Of a DNA stretch of 64,000 nt, positions 9,218 to 18,329 are shown piece after piece. The stretch comes from Niabella ginsenosidivorans (GTDB taxonomy: Bacteria; Bacteroidota; Bacteroidia; Chitinophagales; Chitinophagaceae). How positions within the stretch are numbered: the stretch's first letter is position 1; every line of letters starts with the position of its first letter. The notes beneath the pieces are model-generated. The model worked only from the letters and a program-made list of their open reading frames with translations, did not search any database and was not told the origin of the DNA. The translations under genes were made by a program, and so were the position numbers. The stretch spans positions 3,844,001 to 3,908,000 of the forward strand of contig NZ_CP015772.1 of the NCBI RefSeq assembly GCF_001654455.1, read 5' to 3'.

Positions 9218-10087
9218 ATGCAGTTACAGGAACTCGAAAAATTGGAGTCAATCAGCCCGGAAGACTTTAAAAAGAACTATTATCAGAAAGGGAAACCTGT
9301 TGTAATTAAAGATCTTGCGCGTAAATGGCCGGCCATTACCAAATGGAACTGGGATTATTTTATCAAAATTGTCGGCGATAAGGAAGTAGGCGTTTATAAT
9401 AATATAAAAAGTGACTCCTACACTCCCATTAACACAGCAGACGCCTATATGAAATTTGGCGAATATCTGGAAATGGTCAAAAAAGGGCCTGTGGAACTGC
9501 GCATCTTCCTTTTTAATATTTTTCAGCATGCGCCACAGATTGTGTCTGACTTTACCTGGCCGGATGAATATATGAAAGGGTTTGTAAAAAAGTTCCCGAT
9601 GCTCTTTGTGGGAGGGCAGGGCTCTATTACGCATATGCATTTTGATATTGACATGAGCCATATCCTGCATACCCAGTTCCTGGGCAGAAAAAGGGTGCTG
9701 CTTTTCCCGTTTGAAGAACAGCATAAATTATACAGAAAACCCTGGGAAGTCCTTAGCCTGGCCAATTATGCCAACTATTATGACCATTTTGACTATGAAA
9801 AATTCCCTGCTGTAAAAAACGCAAAAGGTTTTGAAGTGATCATGGAACATGGCGACACCCTGTTTATGCCTGCCGGCTACTGGCATCATATGGAATATAT
9901 AGATGCAGGCTTTGCCATGAGCTTAAGGGCTTTGCAGAGCAGTGTGTCAGGAAAGCTAAAAGGAGCCTGGAACCTGTTTGGCATGCGGAATATAGATACA
10001 CTGATGAAAAAAACTGCCCCTAAATGGTGGTACGACCGCAAAGTGAAGCAATTATACGCGGATGCTGCAAAAACAATAGGGGCTTAA
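9218..10087 (+). CDS. Cupin-like / JmjC-type oxygenase (cupin_8)
   Basis: 289 aa. The fold is that of Fe(II)/2-oxoglutarate-dependent cupin_8 proteins (FIH/tyw5-like). The metal ligands are probably H141 and D143 in THMHFDID and the distal H223 or H224 in MPAGYWHHMEY. The core also has HTQFLGRKRVLLFP, the usual 'G-K/R-x-hydrophobic-P' strand. The C-terminal extension of about 55 residues is helical and basic. In bacteria such proteins are mostly uncharacterised hydroxylases. Lying directly beside seven glycosyltransferase genes, it may modify a glycan, lipid or protein acceptor, but that is inference. Confidence 0.85.
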   Translation: MQLQELEKLESISPEDFKKNYYQKGKPVVIKDLARKWPAITKWNWDYFIKIVGDKEVGVYNNIKSDSYTPINTADAYMKFGEYLEMVKKGPVELRIFLFNIFQHAPQIVSDFTWPDEYMKGFVKKFPMLFVGGQGSITHMHFDIDMSHILHTQFLGRKRVLLFPFEEQHKLYRKPWEVLSLANYANYYDHFDYEKFPAVKNAKGFEVIMEHGDTLFMPAGYWHHMEYIDAGFAMSLRALQSSVSGKLKGAWNLFGMRNIDTLMKKTAPKWWYDRKVKQLYADAAKTIGA

Positions 10088-10378
10088 GGTTGCAGATTCA
10101 GCGTTAAAAGAAACAGACTTCAGGCAACACCGTGGATCATTGATCAGTTTTCAGTTCCGATAGGCGATCAGGGAGCGGTAACAGTCTCTGTGGCCAGTCT
10201 CCAGAACCCCATGAACTATCGGCTATAAGCTGTTCCGGCCCCCTGGAGAGGGCTTCTGCAGCTAAAAATCCTGAAACCTTCTACAGTCCACAAAAACAAT
10301 ATACCAATGCTTTCTTAACTTTGCGAATTATTTTTTGCCGGGAGGAGACATACCGGATAAAAAAGAAGGACAGATTCA
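10088..10378. other. Intergenic region with short repeat and -7 box
   Basis: No gene is seen in these 291 bp. CATGAACTATCGGCTAT at 10210-10226 recurs exactly at 42519-42535. TAACTTTG at 10316-10323 fits the Bacteroidetes -7 promoter box for the cysteine desulfurase. GGGAGGAG at about 10340 is a purine-rich run about 40 nt before the ATG, too far to be its ribosome binding site. Confidence 0.5.
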
Positions 10379-11506
10379 ATGGAAAAAATATATTTAGACA
10401 ATGCAGCAACCACCTGCCTGGATAAGGAAGTGCTGGATGCGATGCTCCCTTTTATGACAACCAGCTATGGAAACCCCTCATCAGTGTATTCTTACGGAAG
10501 AGAGACCCGCCTGGCAGTGGAAACAGCCCGTAAAACGGTAGCCAGGCACTTAAACGTAAAACCCGGTGAAATATTTTTTACCAGCGGCGGTACAGAAAGT
10601 AATAATACGGCTATCAGCGCTTCTATCCGCGATCTGGGTTGCACACATATCATTACCTCCCCTATTGAACATCATGCTGTGCTGCATACGGTAGCGCATT
10701 ATTGTGATAGCGAACAGATCACGCACAGTCTGGTAAAACTATTGCCTGACGGCCATGTTGACCTGACGGATCTTGAGGAACAATTAGCCGTGGCAGGGAA
10801 AAAGACCCTGGTGAGCCTGATGCACGCCAATAACGAAATCGGCAACCTGTTGCCAATAAACGCGGTCAGCACATTATGCAGGAAATACGGGGCTGTTTTT
10901 CACTCGGACTGTGTACAAACTGTGGGACATTATCCGATTGATCTGCAACGTATTGACGTAGACTTTATTGCTGCATCCGGTCATAAATTTCATGGACCTA
11001 AAGGAACGGGCATCCTGTATGTAAAAGGCGGCCTGCAGATAAAGCCCTTCATTTACGGAGGCGGTCAGGAACGGAACATGCGTGCCGGTACTGAGAATGT
11101 CTATGGTATTGTCGGCTTTGCCAAAGCATTGGACCTGGCTATGCTTCATTATGAAGAAGAATCAGGCTACATAAAGGACCTGAAAAATTATATGGTGGAA
11201 CAATTGCAAAAGGAGATCCCCTCTGTAAAATTCAATGGGGATTATAATGGCAGCTGCCTGTATACGGTATTAAGCGCATCATTTCCGGAAACAGACCGGT
11301 CAGAGATGCTGTTGTTCAACCTCGACATTCATAATATCTGTGTTTCGGGCGGAAGCGCATGCAGCAGTGGTGCCAGTCAGGGTTCTCACGTAATTGCAGC
11401 TCTGGAAAGCAATCCCGGTTATGTTCCCGTTCGTTTTTCTTTTAGCAAGTATAATAAAAAAGAAGAAATTGACACTGTTATTGAAACATTGAAGGCACTT
11501 ATATAA
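10379..11506 (+). CDS. Cysteine desulfurase (IscS/NifS type)
   Basis: 375 aa, a class V PLP aminotransferase that removes sulfur from cysteine for Fe-S clusters and thiolated tRNA. It starts MEKIYLDNAATTCLD. The PLP lysine is K203 in SGHKFHGPKG, and the persulfide-carrying cysteine is C328 in GSACSSGA on the C-terminal loop. FTSGGTESNN and SPIEHHAVL are further family motifs. The extended loop around C328 resembles class I (IscS/NifS) rather than SufS enzymes. No iscU or other isc gene is adjacent, so the sulfur acceptor is unknown. Confidence 0.93.
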   Translation: MEKIYLDNAATTCLDKEVLDAMLPFMTTSYGNPSSVYSYGRETRLAVETARKTVARHLNVKPGEIFFTSGGTESNNTAISASIRDLGCTHIITSPIEHHAVLHTVAHYCDSEQITHSLVKLLPDGHVDLTDLEEQLAVAGKKTLVSLMHANNEIGNLLPINAVSTLCRKYGAVFHSDCVQTVGHYPIDLQRIDVDFIAASGHKFHGPKGTGILYVKGGLQIKPFIYGGGQERNMRAGTENVYGIVGFAKALDLAMLHYEEESGYIKDLKNYMVEQLQKEIPSVKFNGDYNGSCLYTVLSASFPETDRSEMLLFNLDIHNICVSGGSACSSGASQGSHVIAALESNPGYVPVRFSFSKYNKKEEIDTVIETLKALI

Positions 11507-11539
11507 GCAGCTTTCAATGTTCTTGGGCAATGACTTTGC

Positions 11540-12013
11540 TCAGCTACTATGCCCGTTCTTCTTTGAAAAGAAGGCTGCTGCGGAAAATGAAAGCGGCAGG
11601 CCAATGCAAATCATTAGTATGATCATATTAATGATGATACCGGATGCACTACCGGGAAACCTGCCGATCCGTGATGCAGGAACTACTAACAAATTCATTA
11701 CGCACCAAACAAAAGCACCATAAAGGATTGCCGTAAGCAAAAGGTTCTTCTGAAAGAATCTGATGCGGGGATACACTTTAAAAAAAAGGATGGTAAATGC
11801 AAAAGCTACACAATAATGGAGTATGAAACCCACCAGGTAATGGCCCCATTGCGACTCCAGCGCTTTCTGCCCCATAACAGCGCTGGATATGTACTGCAAA
11901 ATAAAAAGCGGGTTTTTACCGGTAGCAATATAAAAATAGAGGAACGCAGCTGAAAGATCCAGGGTCCCGGCCAATAGCCCGGTTTTTACAATAACGGAAG
12001 ACAATCGTTTCAT
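11540..12013 (-). CDS. Integral membrane protein of unknown function
   Basis: 157 aa with about four hydrophobic helices: residues 10-30 (TGLLAGTLDLSAAFLYFYI), about 60-80, about 92-115 and about 128-150. The pattern 'TGLLAGTLDLSAA' followed by 'ILQYISSAVMG' near the N-terminus recurs in small uncharacterised bacterial membrane proteins as far as I recall; no function is known to me. It is convergent with the cysteine desulfurase, with 33 bp between the stops. Confidence 0.65.
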   Translation of the reverse strand: MKRLSSVIVKTGLLAGTLDLSAAFLYFYIATGKNPLFILQYISSAVMGQKALESQWGHYLVGFILHYCVAFAFTILFFKVYPRIRFFQKNLLLTAILYGAFVWCVMNLLVVPASRIGRFPGSASGIIINMIILMICIGLPLSFSAAAFFSKKNGHSS

Positions 12014-12188
12014 GATAGTGATTATTGAATCAGAATATAAAAAGAGCTTCTAAGTTAACCAATTAAAATAGTAACGGGTTGGTAAGGCAGATACATCTTA
12101 AAAGATCATTAAACACTCCCGCGCTGATCCGTTAACAAATATTTTGTACTCGTAATTTTAATTTTCGCATATCTGATATATTGTTCCC

Positions 12189-12797
12189 TTAAGCTCCAAC
12201 ATTGCCTGTTATGACCTCTCCGGCCCGCTTGTAATTGGCTATAATAACCCCTTTTGATGTCACCTGGCTTTCTGTTAATGTAAATGCTGCCGGGATCGCG
12301 CCATTTTCAAAGAGCTTTTTACCTTCCCCAAGGATCAACGGGTAAATTTTGAGCCGGAGCTCATCCACCAGGTCCTGTTTAAGCAACAGGTGAATGAGCT
12401 CACTGCTTCCCCAAACCTGGATGTCAGCGCCCTCAGAATTTTTAAGCTTTTCGATAGCTGCCAGACTTTTAAGTAAAATGGTATTTTTCCACCCGGTGAC
12501 TATCGGATCTGATTTTTCCAGGGTTTGCGACAGGACATATTTGGCGCCTTCATTGATGCCCGGCCAAAAGTCAGCATGTTGGGGCCAGTAGGATGCAAAG
12601 ATCTCAAAAGTTTTTCTGCCCAAAAGATAATCTGCCGGTTTCAGCTCTTCTTCCATGATCTTGCTAAAAACCTCATCGCCATAAGATGCGGTCCAGCCGC
12701 CATATTTGAAGTCACCTGATTTATCTTCTTCTGGTCCGCCAGGTGCCTGCATAACACCATCCAGTGTAATCATTGACAAAACAATTATTTTTCTCAT
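12189..12797 (-). CDS. Dihydrofolate reductase-like / RibD C-terminal domain protein
   Basis: 202 aa. It starts MRKIIVLSMITLDGVMQAPG, the typical first strand of RibD_C (PF01872) proteins of the YyaP/YwjB kind. It has LLGRKTFEIFASYWP (the NADPH-binding 'GRKT' region), IQVWGSSELIHLLLKQDLVDEL and LILGEGKKLF. These proteins share the DHFR fold and are presumed NAD(P)H-dependent reductases whose substrates are not known. It is monocistronic or loosely linked with the next leftward hydrolase gene. The ATG at 12797 is well placed. Confidence 0.88.
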   Translation of the reverse strand: MRKIIVLSMITLDGVMQAPGGPEEDKSGDFKYGGWTASYGDEVFSKIMEEELKPADYLLGRKTFEIFASYWPQHADFWPGINEGAKYVLSQTLEKSDPIVTGWKNTILLKSLAAIEKLKNSEGADIQVWGSSELIHLLLKQDLVDELRLKIYPLILGEGKKLFENGAIPAAFTLTESQVTSKGVIIANYKRAGEVITGNVGA

Positions 12798-12906
12798 TTT
12801 TTAAAATTTTAAATTGTGAATAATTATTAAGAGCAACTTATGATACCTGTTGTTTCAAAGCCAAATGCCGGCAACGGTTTACTATTTGATATGCAGATCT
12901 ATTCAG

Positions 12907-13782
12907 TTATTTTAAAAAACCGTTCAGGTAATTCAAAATTGTTGTTGTCTGCATCATCAGGCTTACATGCCCCTGTGAAGGAACGATGGCCAGTTGCGAT
13001 TTTGGCATTGACTGTAAGTCTGCAGCAACACCTCCTCCCAGCAATTGATACGTTTTCGCCAACTCAATTTTATCCAGTCCGTCATTGTCACCGGATATGA
13101 TTAATACAGGCGCAGCAATTTTCGCAATATTGGAGTCACCCAGGTTAAAGGGTGTTGCAGCGCAAGCGATCATTTGCTCCAGGAACTTCGTCCATTTTGT
13201 TGTATCAGGTGCCACTGCATCGTATGCAGCTTTCATAGGAGTGTTTGCAAAAAGTTCAGGCTTCATTGCTTTAAATCCATTGTTTATTGCAGGAAGCCAG
13301 CCATCACTTTTATAAGTAGCAGAAATGATCACTAATTTTCTTAACCGCTTAGGGCTTTGTATGGCAAACTGGTAAGCCACAGCACCGCCAAAACTATATC
13401 CTGCCACATCCGCACTGTCAATTTTCAGGTAATCCATTACACCTTCCACATCCTTTGCCAGCGTAGCATGGGATAGTTTTCTGTCTGAAAACGGTGTATG
13501 TCCATGCCCCTGCAATTCAACGGCAATTACTTTCCTGGTTTTTGATAGTTCAGGGATCAATGCGCCCCAGTTTCCGCTGATTGTCATAAAAGCGCCATGC
13601 AGTAAAATAACAGGCCGGCCTTCACCATATACTTCGTAATAAACTTTGATGCCGTTAACAGGTGCGTAGCCACTGTCGGAAGGATGGATCGGTTGTCCGT
13701 TTGATTGAGATGTTGCAAACATAATGATTGCAATCAGCAGCACCGATTTAAGAGGGTTACATGTATTGAATAGTTTTTTCAT
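12907..13782 (-). CDS. Secreted alpha/beta hydrolase
   Basis: 291 aa with an N-terminal signal segment (SVLLIAIIMFATSQSNGQ, about 13-30), so it is probably periplasmic. The alpha/beta hydrolase fold is shown by PVILLHGAF (oxyanion HG at 62-63), the nucleophile elbow GYSFGG with S130, a likely acid D232 or D234 in ISGDNDG, and H272 in PSQGHVS. It resembles 3-oxoadipate enol-lactonase or haloalkane-type esterases, but no substrate can be assigned. It is preceded by a 290-bp spacer and followed by the RibD-like gene on the same strand about 110 bp away. Confidence 0.88.
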   Translation of the reverse strand: MKKLFNTCNPLKSVLLIAIIMFATSQSNGQPIHPSDSGYAPVNGIKVYYEVYGEGRPVILLHGAFMTISGNWGALIPELSKTRKVIAVELQGHGHTPFSDRKLSHATLAKDVEGVMDYLKIDSADVAGYSFGGAVAYQFAIQSPKRLRKLVIISATYKSDGWLPAINNGFKAMKPELFANTPMKAAYDAVAPDTTKWTKFLEQMIACAATPFNLGDSNIAKIAAPVLIISGDNDGLDKIELAKTYQLLGGGVAADLQSMPKSQLAIVPSQGHVSLMMQTTTILNYLNGFLK

Positions 13783-14072
13783 ACCAATTTAATTTTTGCT
13801 TTACTGTTATTCATTGACAACACAAAGATGAAACCCTTTTCAGGATTTCATACAGTATCGAAACGACAACTTAAGGGGTAAATCCCGTCAGGACATTTTC
13901 ATCTTTACAAAAAGAAAATACTAATGAAAAAGTGTGTAGTGCCAGCCAGGCATTATGCGTAAAAATGCTTCCCTTAAAAAGGCACTTGTTCTCAGATGAG
14001 TTCATTCCCCCTATGGAGATGGATTTTCAATTTATGTGTTCAACACATTCAACCCAGCTCTCCTTTCAGTTA
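13783..14072. other. Intergenic spacer, no gene seen
   Basis: These 290 bp lie between the ABC exporter stop and the hydrolase start, both leftward. The spacer should contain the hydrolase promoter. No clear -7 box, terminator hairpin or repeat was recognised. The plus-strand open frame across it overlaps the exporter and looks non-coding. Confidence 0.4.
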
Positions 14073-15875
14073 TTAACCCGCCACAGCCTCCTTTCTCCGT
14101 TCGCCTATCTGCTGCCGCCACATGGCATAATAAAGCCCTTTTCGTTCCAGCAAGGCTTCGTGGCTGCCTGTTTCCACTATTTCACCACGCTCCAGTACGT
14201 AAATACGATCTGCATGCATAATGGTGCTCAGGCGGTGCGCGATCAGTACAGTGATCTGGTTCCCCTTTGAAGAAACCGCCCGTATCGTTTTTGTAATTTC
14301 TTCCTCGGTAATAGAGTCCAGCGCTGAAGTCGCCTCATCAAAGATCAGCAAATGCGGATTCCGGAGCAATGCCCGGGCAATGGCAATGCGCTGCCGTTCT
14401 CCCCCGCTTAACTTTAGGCCGCCTTCTCCAATAACCGTATTAATACCATTATCTGCCCGCTCCAGCAGTTGCAAACAACTGGCTTTTTCCAATGCTTCGT
14501 TTATTTCCGCTTCTGTGGCTTTAGGGTTTACAAACAATAAATTGTCCTTAATAGGTCCTGCAAACAACTGTGTGTCCTGGGTTACAAAGCCTAACTGCCC
14601 GCGCAGTTCATCAAAGTCGATCGCATCGTCATCAATTGTATTGTAATAAATCTTACCCTTTGCCGGCCGGTACAAGCCTACCAGTAATTTTACCAATGTG
14701 CTTTTACCGGAACCGCTTGGTCCCACAAAGGCAATTGTTTCTCCTTTTTTTACGTCAAAGGAAATATTATTTAACGCATTGAAATGCGCTGTCTGATGCC
14801 GGAAAGCAACATTCACAAACTCCAGTTCTTCTAAAATACCAATATGCCTGGGGGCAACCGGCTTCAGCTCGGCTTTTCGCAACATCAGGTTATGAAAGTT
14901 GTTCAGAGAAGCCTCTGCTTCCCGGTAGGAAATAATAATATTTCCTATTTCCTGCATCGGGCCAAAAATAAAGAATCCATAAAAGGAAAGGGATAAATAC
15001 TGCCCGGGGGTGATCGCATCCCGGTAGATGAGCCACAGCAATGTAAAAGCGATAACCTGCTGTAAAAAATTCACCAATGTTCCCTGTATAAAGCTAAGCG
15101 CCCGGATGCTCTTTACTTTTTTAAGCTCCAGCCCCAGTATTTTAAACGTATTATTGTTCAGCCGCTTTACTTCCTGTTCTGTCAGCCCCAGGCTTTTTAC
15201 AATTTCAATATTGCGCAGGCTTTCTGTTGTAGTGCCCGCCAATGCAGTTGTTTCAGCTACAATTCTTTTCTGAATCAGCTTAATACGCCTGCTTAGTAAG
15301 CTGGTTACAACAGCAATGATAAAAATGCCCACCGTATACACCGGCATAATAGACCAATGCAGCTGGAATGCGTAGATAGAAACAAAGACGATGCTTACAA
15401 TAATTACAAAGAAAACATTAATAAAACTGGTGATGAACTTCTCTGTATCTGTCCGCACTTTGGTCAGTATGGAAAGCGTTTCGCCACTGCGCTGGTCTTC
15501 AAAATCCTGGTAAGGTAGCCGCATAGAATGCTTTAATCCATCTGTAAAAATAGTAGCGCCAAATTTCTGAATGATCACGTTTACAAAATAATCCTGAAAG
15601 GCTTTGGCTATACGGCTTACCATTGCGGTGCCGATCAGCAGCAAGAGGAAAAAGAAAAGCCCATGATACCCATCCCCGCCAAACAGGTATTCGTGCTCTG
15701 TACGAGGCTGCTTACCTACTTTATCAAAAGAATACGGATGATTGGCAAAAAGATCCAGCAGCTTTCCGCTGATCATTGGAGCAAAAAGAGAGAACACCTG
15801 GTTAACCGCTGCCAGCAGCAAGGCCAGTACGACCAGCCATTTATAGGGTCTCATATATTGAAAAAGAACGCGCAT
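14073..15875 (-). CDS. ABC exporter, fused permease-ATPase
   Basis: 600 aa half-transporter of the MsbA/BmrA type. The six-helix permease domain covers about 15-320 (TM helices near 15-35, 73-90, 150-170, 178-195, 262-284 and 290-308). The ATPase follows: Walker A GPSGSGKST at 385-393, Q-loop VTQDTQ at about 431, signature LSGGE at 489-493, Walker B LLIFDEATSALD at 509-520 and H-loop H547. It works as a homodimer or heterodimer in the inner membrane. A periplasm-side insert (about 44-70) is rather long. The substrate is unknown; no partner gene is adjacent. Confidence 0.92.
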   Translation of the reverse strand: MRVLFQYMRPYKWLVVLALLLAAVNQVFSLFAPMISGKLLDLFANHPYSFDKVGKQPRTEHEYLFGGDGYHGLFFFLLLLIGTAMVSRIAKAFQDYFVNVIIQKFGATIFTDGLKHSMRLPYQDFEDQRSGETLSILTKVRTDTEKFITSFINVFFVIIVSIVFVSIYAFQLHWSIMPVYTVGIFIIAVVTSLLSRRIKLIQKRIVAETTALAGTTTESLRNIEIVKSLGLTEQEVKRLNNNTFKILGLELKKVKSIRALSFIQGTLVNFLQQVIAFTLLWLIYRDAITPGQYLSLSFYGFFIFGPMQEIGNIIISYREAEASLNNFHNLMLRKAELKPVAPRHIGILEELEFVNVAFRHQTAHFNALNNISFDVKKGETIAFVGPSGSGKSTLVKLLVGLYRPAKGKIYYNTIDDDAIDFDELRGQLGFVTQDTQLFAGPIKDNLLFVNPKATEAEINEALEKASCLQLLERADNGINTVIGEGGLKLSGGERQRIAIARALLRNPHLLIFDEATSALDSITEEEITKTIRAVSSKGNQITVLIAHRLSTIMHADRIYVLERGEIVETGSHEALLERKGLYYAMWRQQIGERRKEAVAG

Positions 15876-16128
15876 AAAGTTTCAAACAATTTGAATAATA
15901 AAGCGGTACAAAATTGCAGCGCAGATCTGGAATAACAAATAATTTAGATTAAGGTTTATTACATTATTCAAAGCTGCTGCAGTTATAAGAAAACAGGGCG
16001 CAGTATCTGATCCATAGCGGGTAACATTATCGTCTGCCAATGTTACGCATCTCCTCACCTGGCAGGCACACAAAAAATACGCCCCTCCCTTTTACATTTC
16101 TTATTTTATATTAATTATTTTTCATTCT

Positions 16129-17676
16129 CTACCCAGCCCACCCTTCCCGGTCCAGGCTGCGGTATTGAATGGCTTCGGCAAGAAACTCCGGTTTGATACT
16201 TTCACTTCCTTCCAGGTCGGCAATGGTACGGGAAACCTTCAGGATGCGATCATATGCCCTTGCAGAAAGGTTCAGCTTTTCCATTGCTTTTTTCAGAAGC
16301 AGTTGCCCTGCCTGGTCAATCCGGCAGATTTCATTTAACTGCCTGCTGCTCATTTGAGCGTTGCAGTAAATACCCTCGTCCTGTTTATAGCGTTCCGCCT
16401 GCACCTCTCTTGCGCGTATTACTTTTTCACGGATCTCTGCAGAGTTTTTTTCCGGTTTTGCTATTGATAATTCGCTGAAATGAACGGGCGTTACTTCTAC
16501 ATGCAGGTCAATCCGATCCAGTAAGGGGCCGGAGATCCTGTTCAGGTATTTCTGAACAGCGCCAGGCGCACAGGTGCATTCCCTTTCCGGATGGTTGTGA
16601 AAACCACAGGGGCAGGGATTCATAGAGGCTATCAGCATAAAGCTTGCGGGAAAATCGATCGCCAGCTTTGCACGGGAAATGGTCACCCGGCGTTCTTCCA
16701 TGGGCTGCCGCATCACTTCCAGTACTGATCTTTTAAATTCAGGAAGCTCATCCAGGAACAGCACCCCATTATGCGCCAGGGAAATTTCTCCGGGCTGCGG
16801 CACACCTCCTCCCCCTACCAGGGCTACATCAGAAATAGTATGATGGGGAGACCGGAAGGGCCTGCGGGAAATCAGCGTTGCATTTTCAGGCAGCTTTCCT
16901 GCAACAGAGTGGATCTTTGTTGTTTCCAGGGCTTCCTGCAGGGTCAGCGGTGGCAGAATGGTAGGCAACCGCCTGGCCAGCATGGTCTTGCCTGCCCCTG
17001 GCGGGCCAATTAAAACGGCATTATGCCCGCCTGCTGCCGCAATCTCTAATGCGCGTTTAATATTTTCCTGGCCCTTTACATCCGCAAAATCCACTTCAAA
17101 ATTATATTGGGAATAAAAAAACTCTTCGCGTGTATTCACCACAACAGGCGTCAATCCCTTTTCTCCGTTCTCAAAAAAATCGACCACCTCTTTTATTGTT
17201 TCCACTCCATATACATTCAACTGATTCACCAAACCGGCTTCACGGGCATTTACTTTGGGAACGATCAGGCCCTTAAAATCCTGCTTACGCGCCTGTATAG
17301 CTATAGGCAAAGCCCCTTTAACCGCCCGCAACTGACCATCCAGGCTCAGTTCCCCCATAATCACATAACTGGCCAGGGCTTCTGTATTTTGCAACTGCTC
17401 TGTTGCAGCCAGGATGCCTATGGCAATAGGAAGATCAAAAGCAGTTCCGCTTTTCTTAATATCAGCCGGCGCCATATTTACCACCACTCTAGTACGTGGC
17501 ATCTCAAAACCATTGGTCCTGACGGCATTTTCTACCCGTTGCAGGCTTTCCTTTACAGCGCTGTCTGGTAGTCCCACAATCATAGGATCTTTTCCTGATG
17601 CCATCCAGTTAACTTCTATAATGATGGGTATGGCGGTAACTCCATACACAGCACTACCATTGATTTTCACCAACAT
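16129..17676 (-). CDS. comM: ComM/YifB family Mg-chelatase-like AAA+ ATPase
   Basis: 515 aa, full length for the family. An N-terminal ChlI-like domain (about 20-170, with the Lon-protease-like fold) precedes the AAA+ core: Walker A GPPGAGKT (224-231), Walker B VLFLDE (305-310) and the SRAKLAIDFPASFMLIASMN segment. Cysteines C355, C357, C367 and C369 form a likely zinc site. The C-terminal Mg_chelatase_C helical domain follows. In Vibrio, ComM is a hexameric helicase that promotes branch migration during natural transformation; whether this organism is competent is unknown. Confidence 0.93.
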   Translation of the reverse strand: MLVKINGSAVYGVTAIPIIIEVNWMASGKDPMIVGLPDSAVKESLQRVENAVRTNGFEMPRTRVVVNMAPADIKKSGTAFDLPIAIGILAATEQLQNTEALASYVIMGELSLDGQLRAVKGALPIAIQARKQDFKGLIVPKVNAREAGLVNQLNVYGVETIKEVVDFFENGEKGLTPVVVNTREEFFYSQYNFEVDFADVKGQENIKRALEIAAAGGHNAVLIGPPGAGKTMLARRLPTILPPLTLQEALETTKIHSVAGKLPENATLISRRPFRSPHHTISDVALVGGGGVPQPGEISLAHNGVLFLDELPEFKRSVLEVMRQPMEERRVTISRAKLAIDFPASFMLIASMNPCPCGFHNHPERECTCAPGAVQKYLNRISGPLLDRIDLHVEVTPVHFSELSIAKPEKNSAEIREKVIRAREVQAERYKQDEGIYCNAQMSSRQLNEICRIDQAGQLLLKKAMEKLNLSARAYDRILKVSRTIADLEGSESIKPEFLAEAIQYRSLDREGWAG

Positions 17677-17842
17677 ATTATGAAGTTAATGCATTTTTGC
17701 GGAAACTCTCCGGGGATTTGCATAAGGAAACAGGAAAGCTACCCGTTTACAGGAATACATTCCTTAAATTAAACAATCGTTACACTTTCCGTACAGCGGT
17801 ATTTTTCCTGACAATTGCTTACCTTTCCTTAAAATATCTCCT

Positions 17843-18262
17843 ATGTACAATCAACCTTATTTCTCAGCTGGTTCCATAGTTATCTGCTTAGGCATTGGAA
17901 TCATTGTTATTATTGCCCTGTGGAAAATTTTTGAAAAGGCAGGGCGTTCCGGCTGGGAAGCCATCATTCCTATTTACAATATGTATATACTGCTGAAGAT
18001 CGTTGGTAAGCCCGGCTGGTGGCTGATCCTAATGCTTATCCCCTTTTTAAACTTTATCTTTTCAATATGGACAATCAATATGCTTTCAAAAAGCTTTGGG
18101 AAAGATGAGGGTTTTACCGTAGGTCTTATTCTTTTAGGATTTATCTTTTACCCAATCCTGGGTTTTGGAAATGCAAGATACCTGGGGCCATATGGAGATC
18201 CCCGGGCATTTCAGGCATATCAACAGGGAAACCGGTTTGATTTTGAGAAAAAAAATTTTTGA
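17843..18262 (+). CDS. DUF5684-type small membrane protein
   Basis: 139 aa with four hydrophobic helices at about 9-30, 38-57, 63-82 and 93-112. The stretch AGRSGWEAIIPIYNMYILLK followed by GKPGWWLILMLIPFLNF is the signature of DUF5684-like proteins. Some of these carry a signal-peptidase I domain; this one does not. Function is unknown. A hairpin terminator lies 12 bp after the stop. Confidence 0.8.
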   Translation: MYNQPYFSAGSIVICLGIGIIVIIALWKIFEKAGRSGWEAIIPIYNMYILLKIVGKPGWWLILMLIPFLNFIFSIWTINMLSKSFGKDEGFTVGLILLGFIFYPILGFGNARYLGPYGDPRAFQAYQQGNRFDFEKKNF

Positions 18263-18273
18263 TTGCTCACAGC

Positions 18274-18309
18274 TAAAAAAACAGGCGCCGGTAAAAAACG
18301 CCTGTTTTC
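18274..18309. terminator. Bidirectional rho-independent terminator
   Basis: ACAGGCG at 18281-18287 pairs with CGCCTGT at 18299-18305. A run of A lies before the stem and T after it, so it can serve both the rightward DUF5684 gene and the leftward gene ending at 18330. Confidence 0.75.
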
Positions 18310-18329
18310 AGTACCATTCCTGATACCGG

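Noticed and set aside
13932-14270. 112-codon plus-strand frame overlapping the ABC exporter 3' end
   Set aside because: It is antisense to the conserved ATPase domain of the exporter for much of its length, so it is a shadow.
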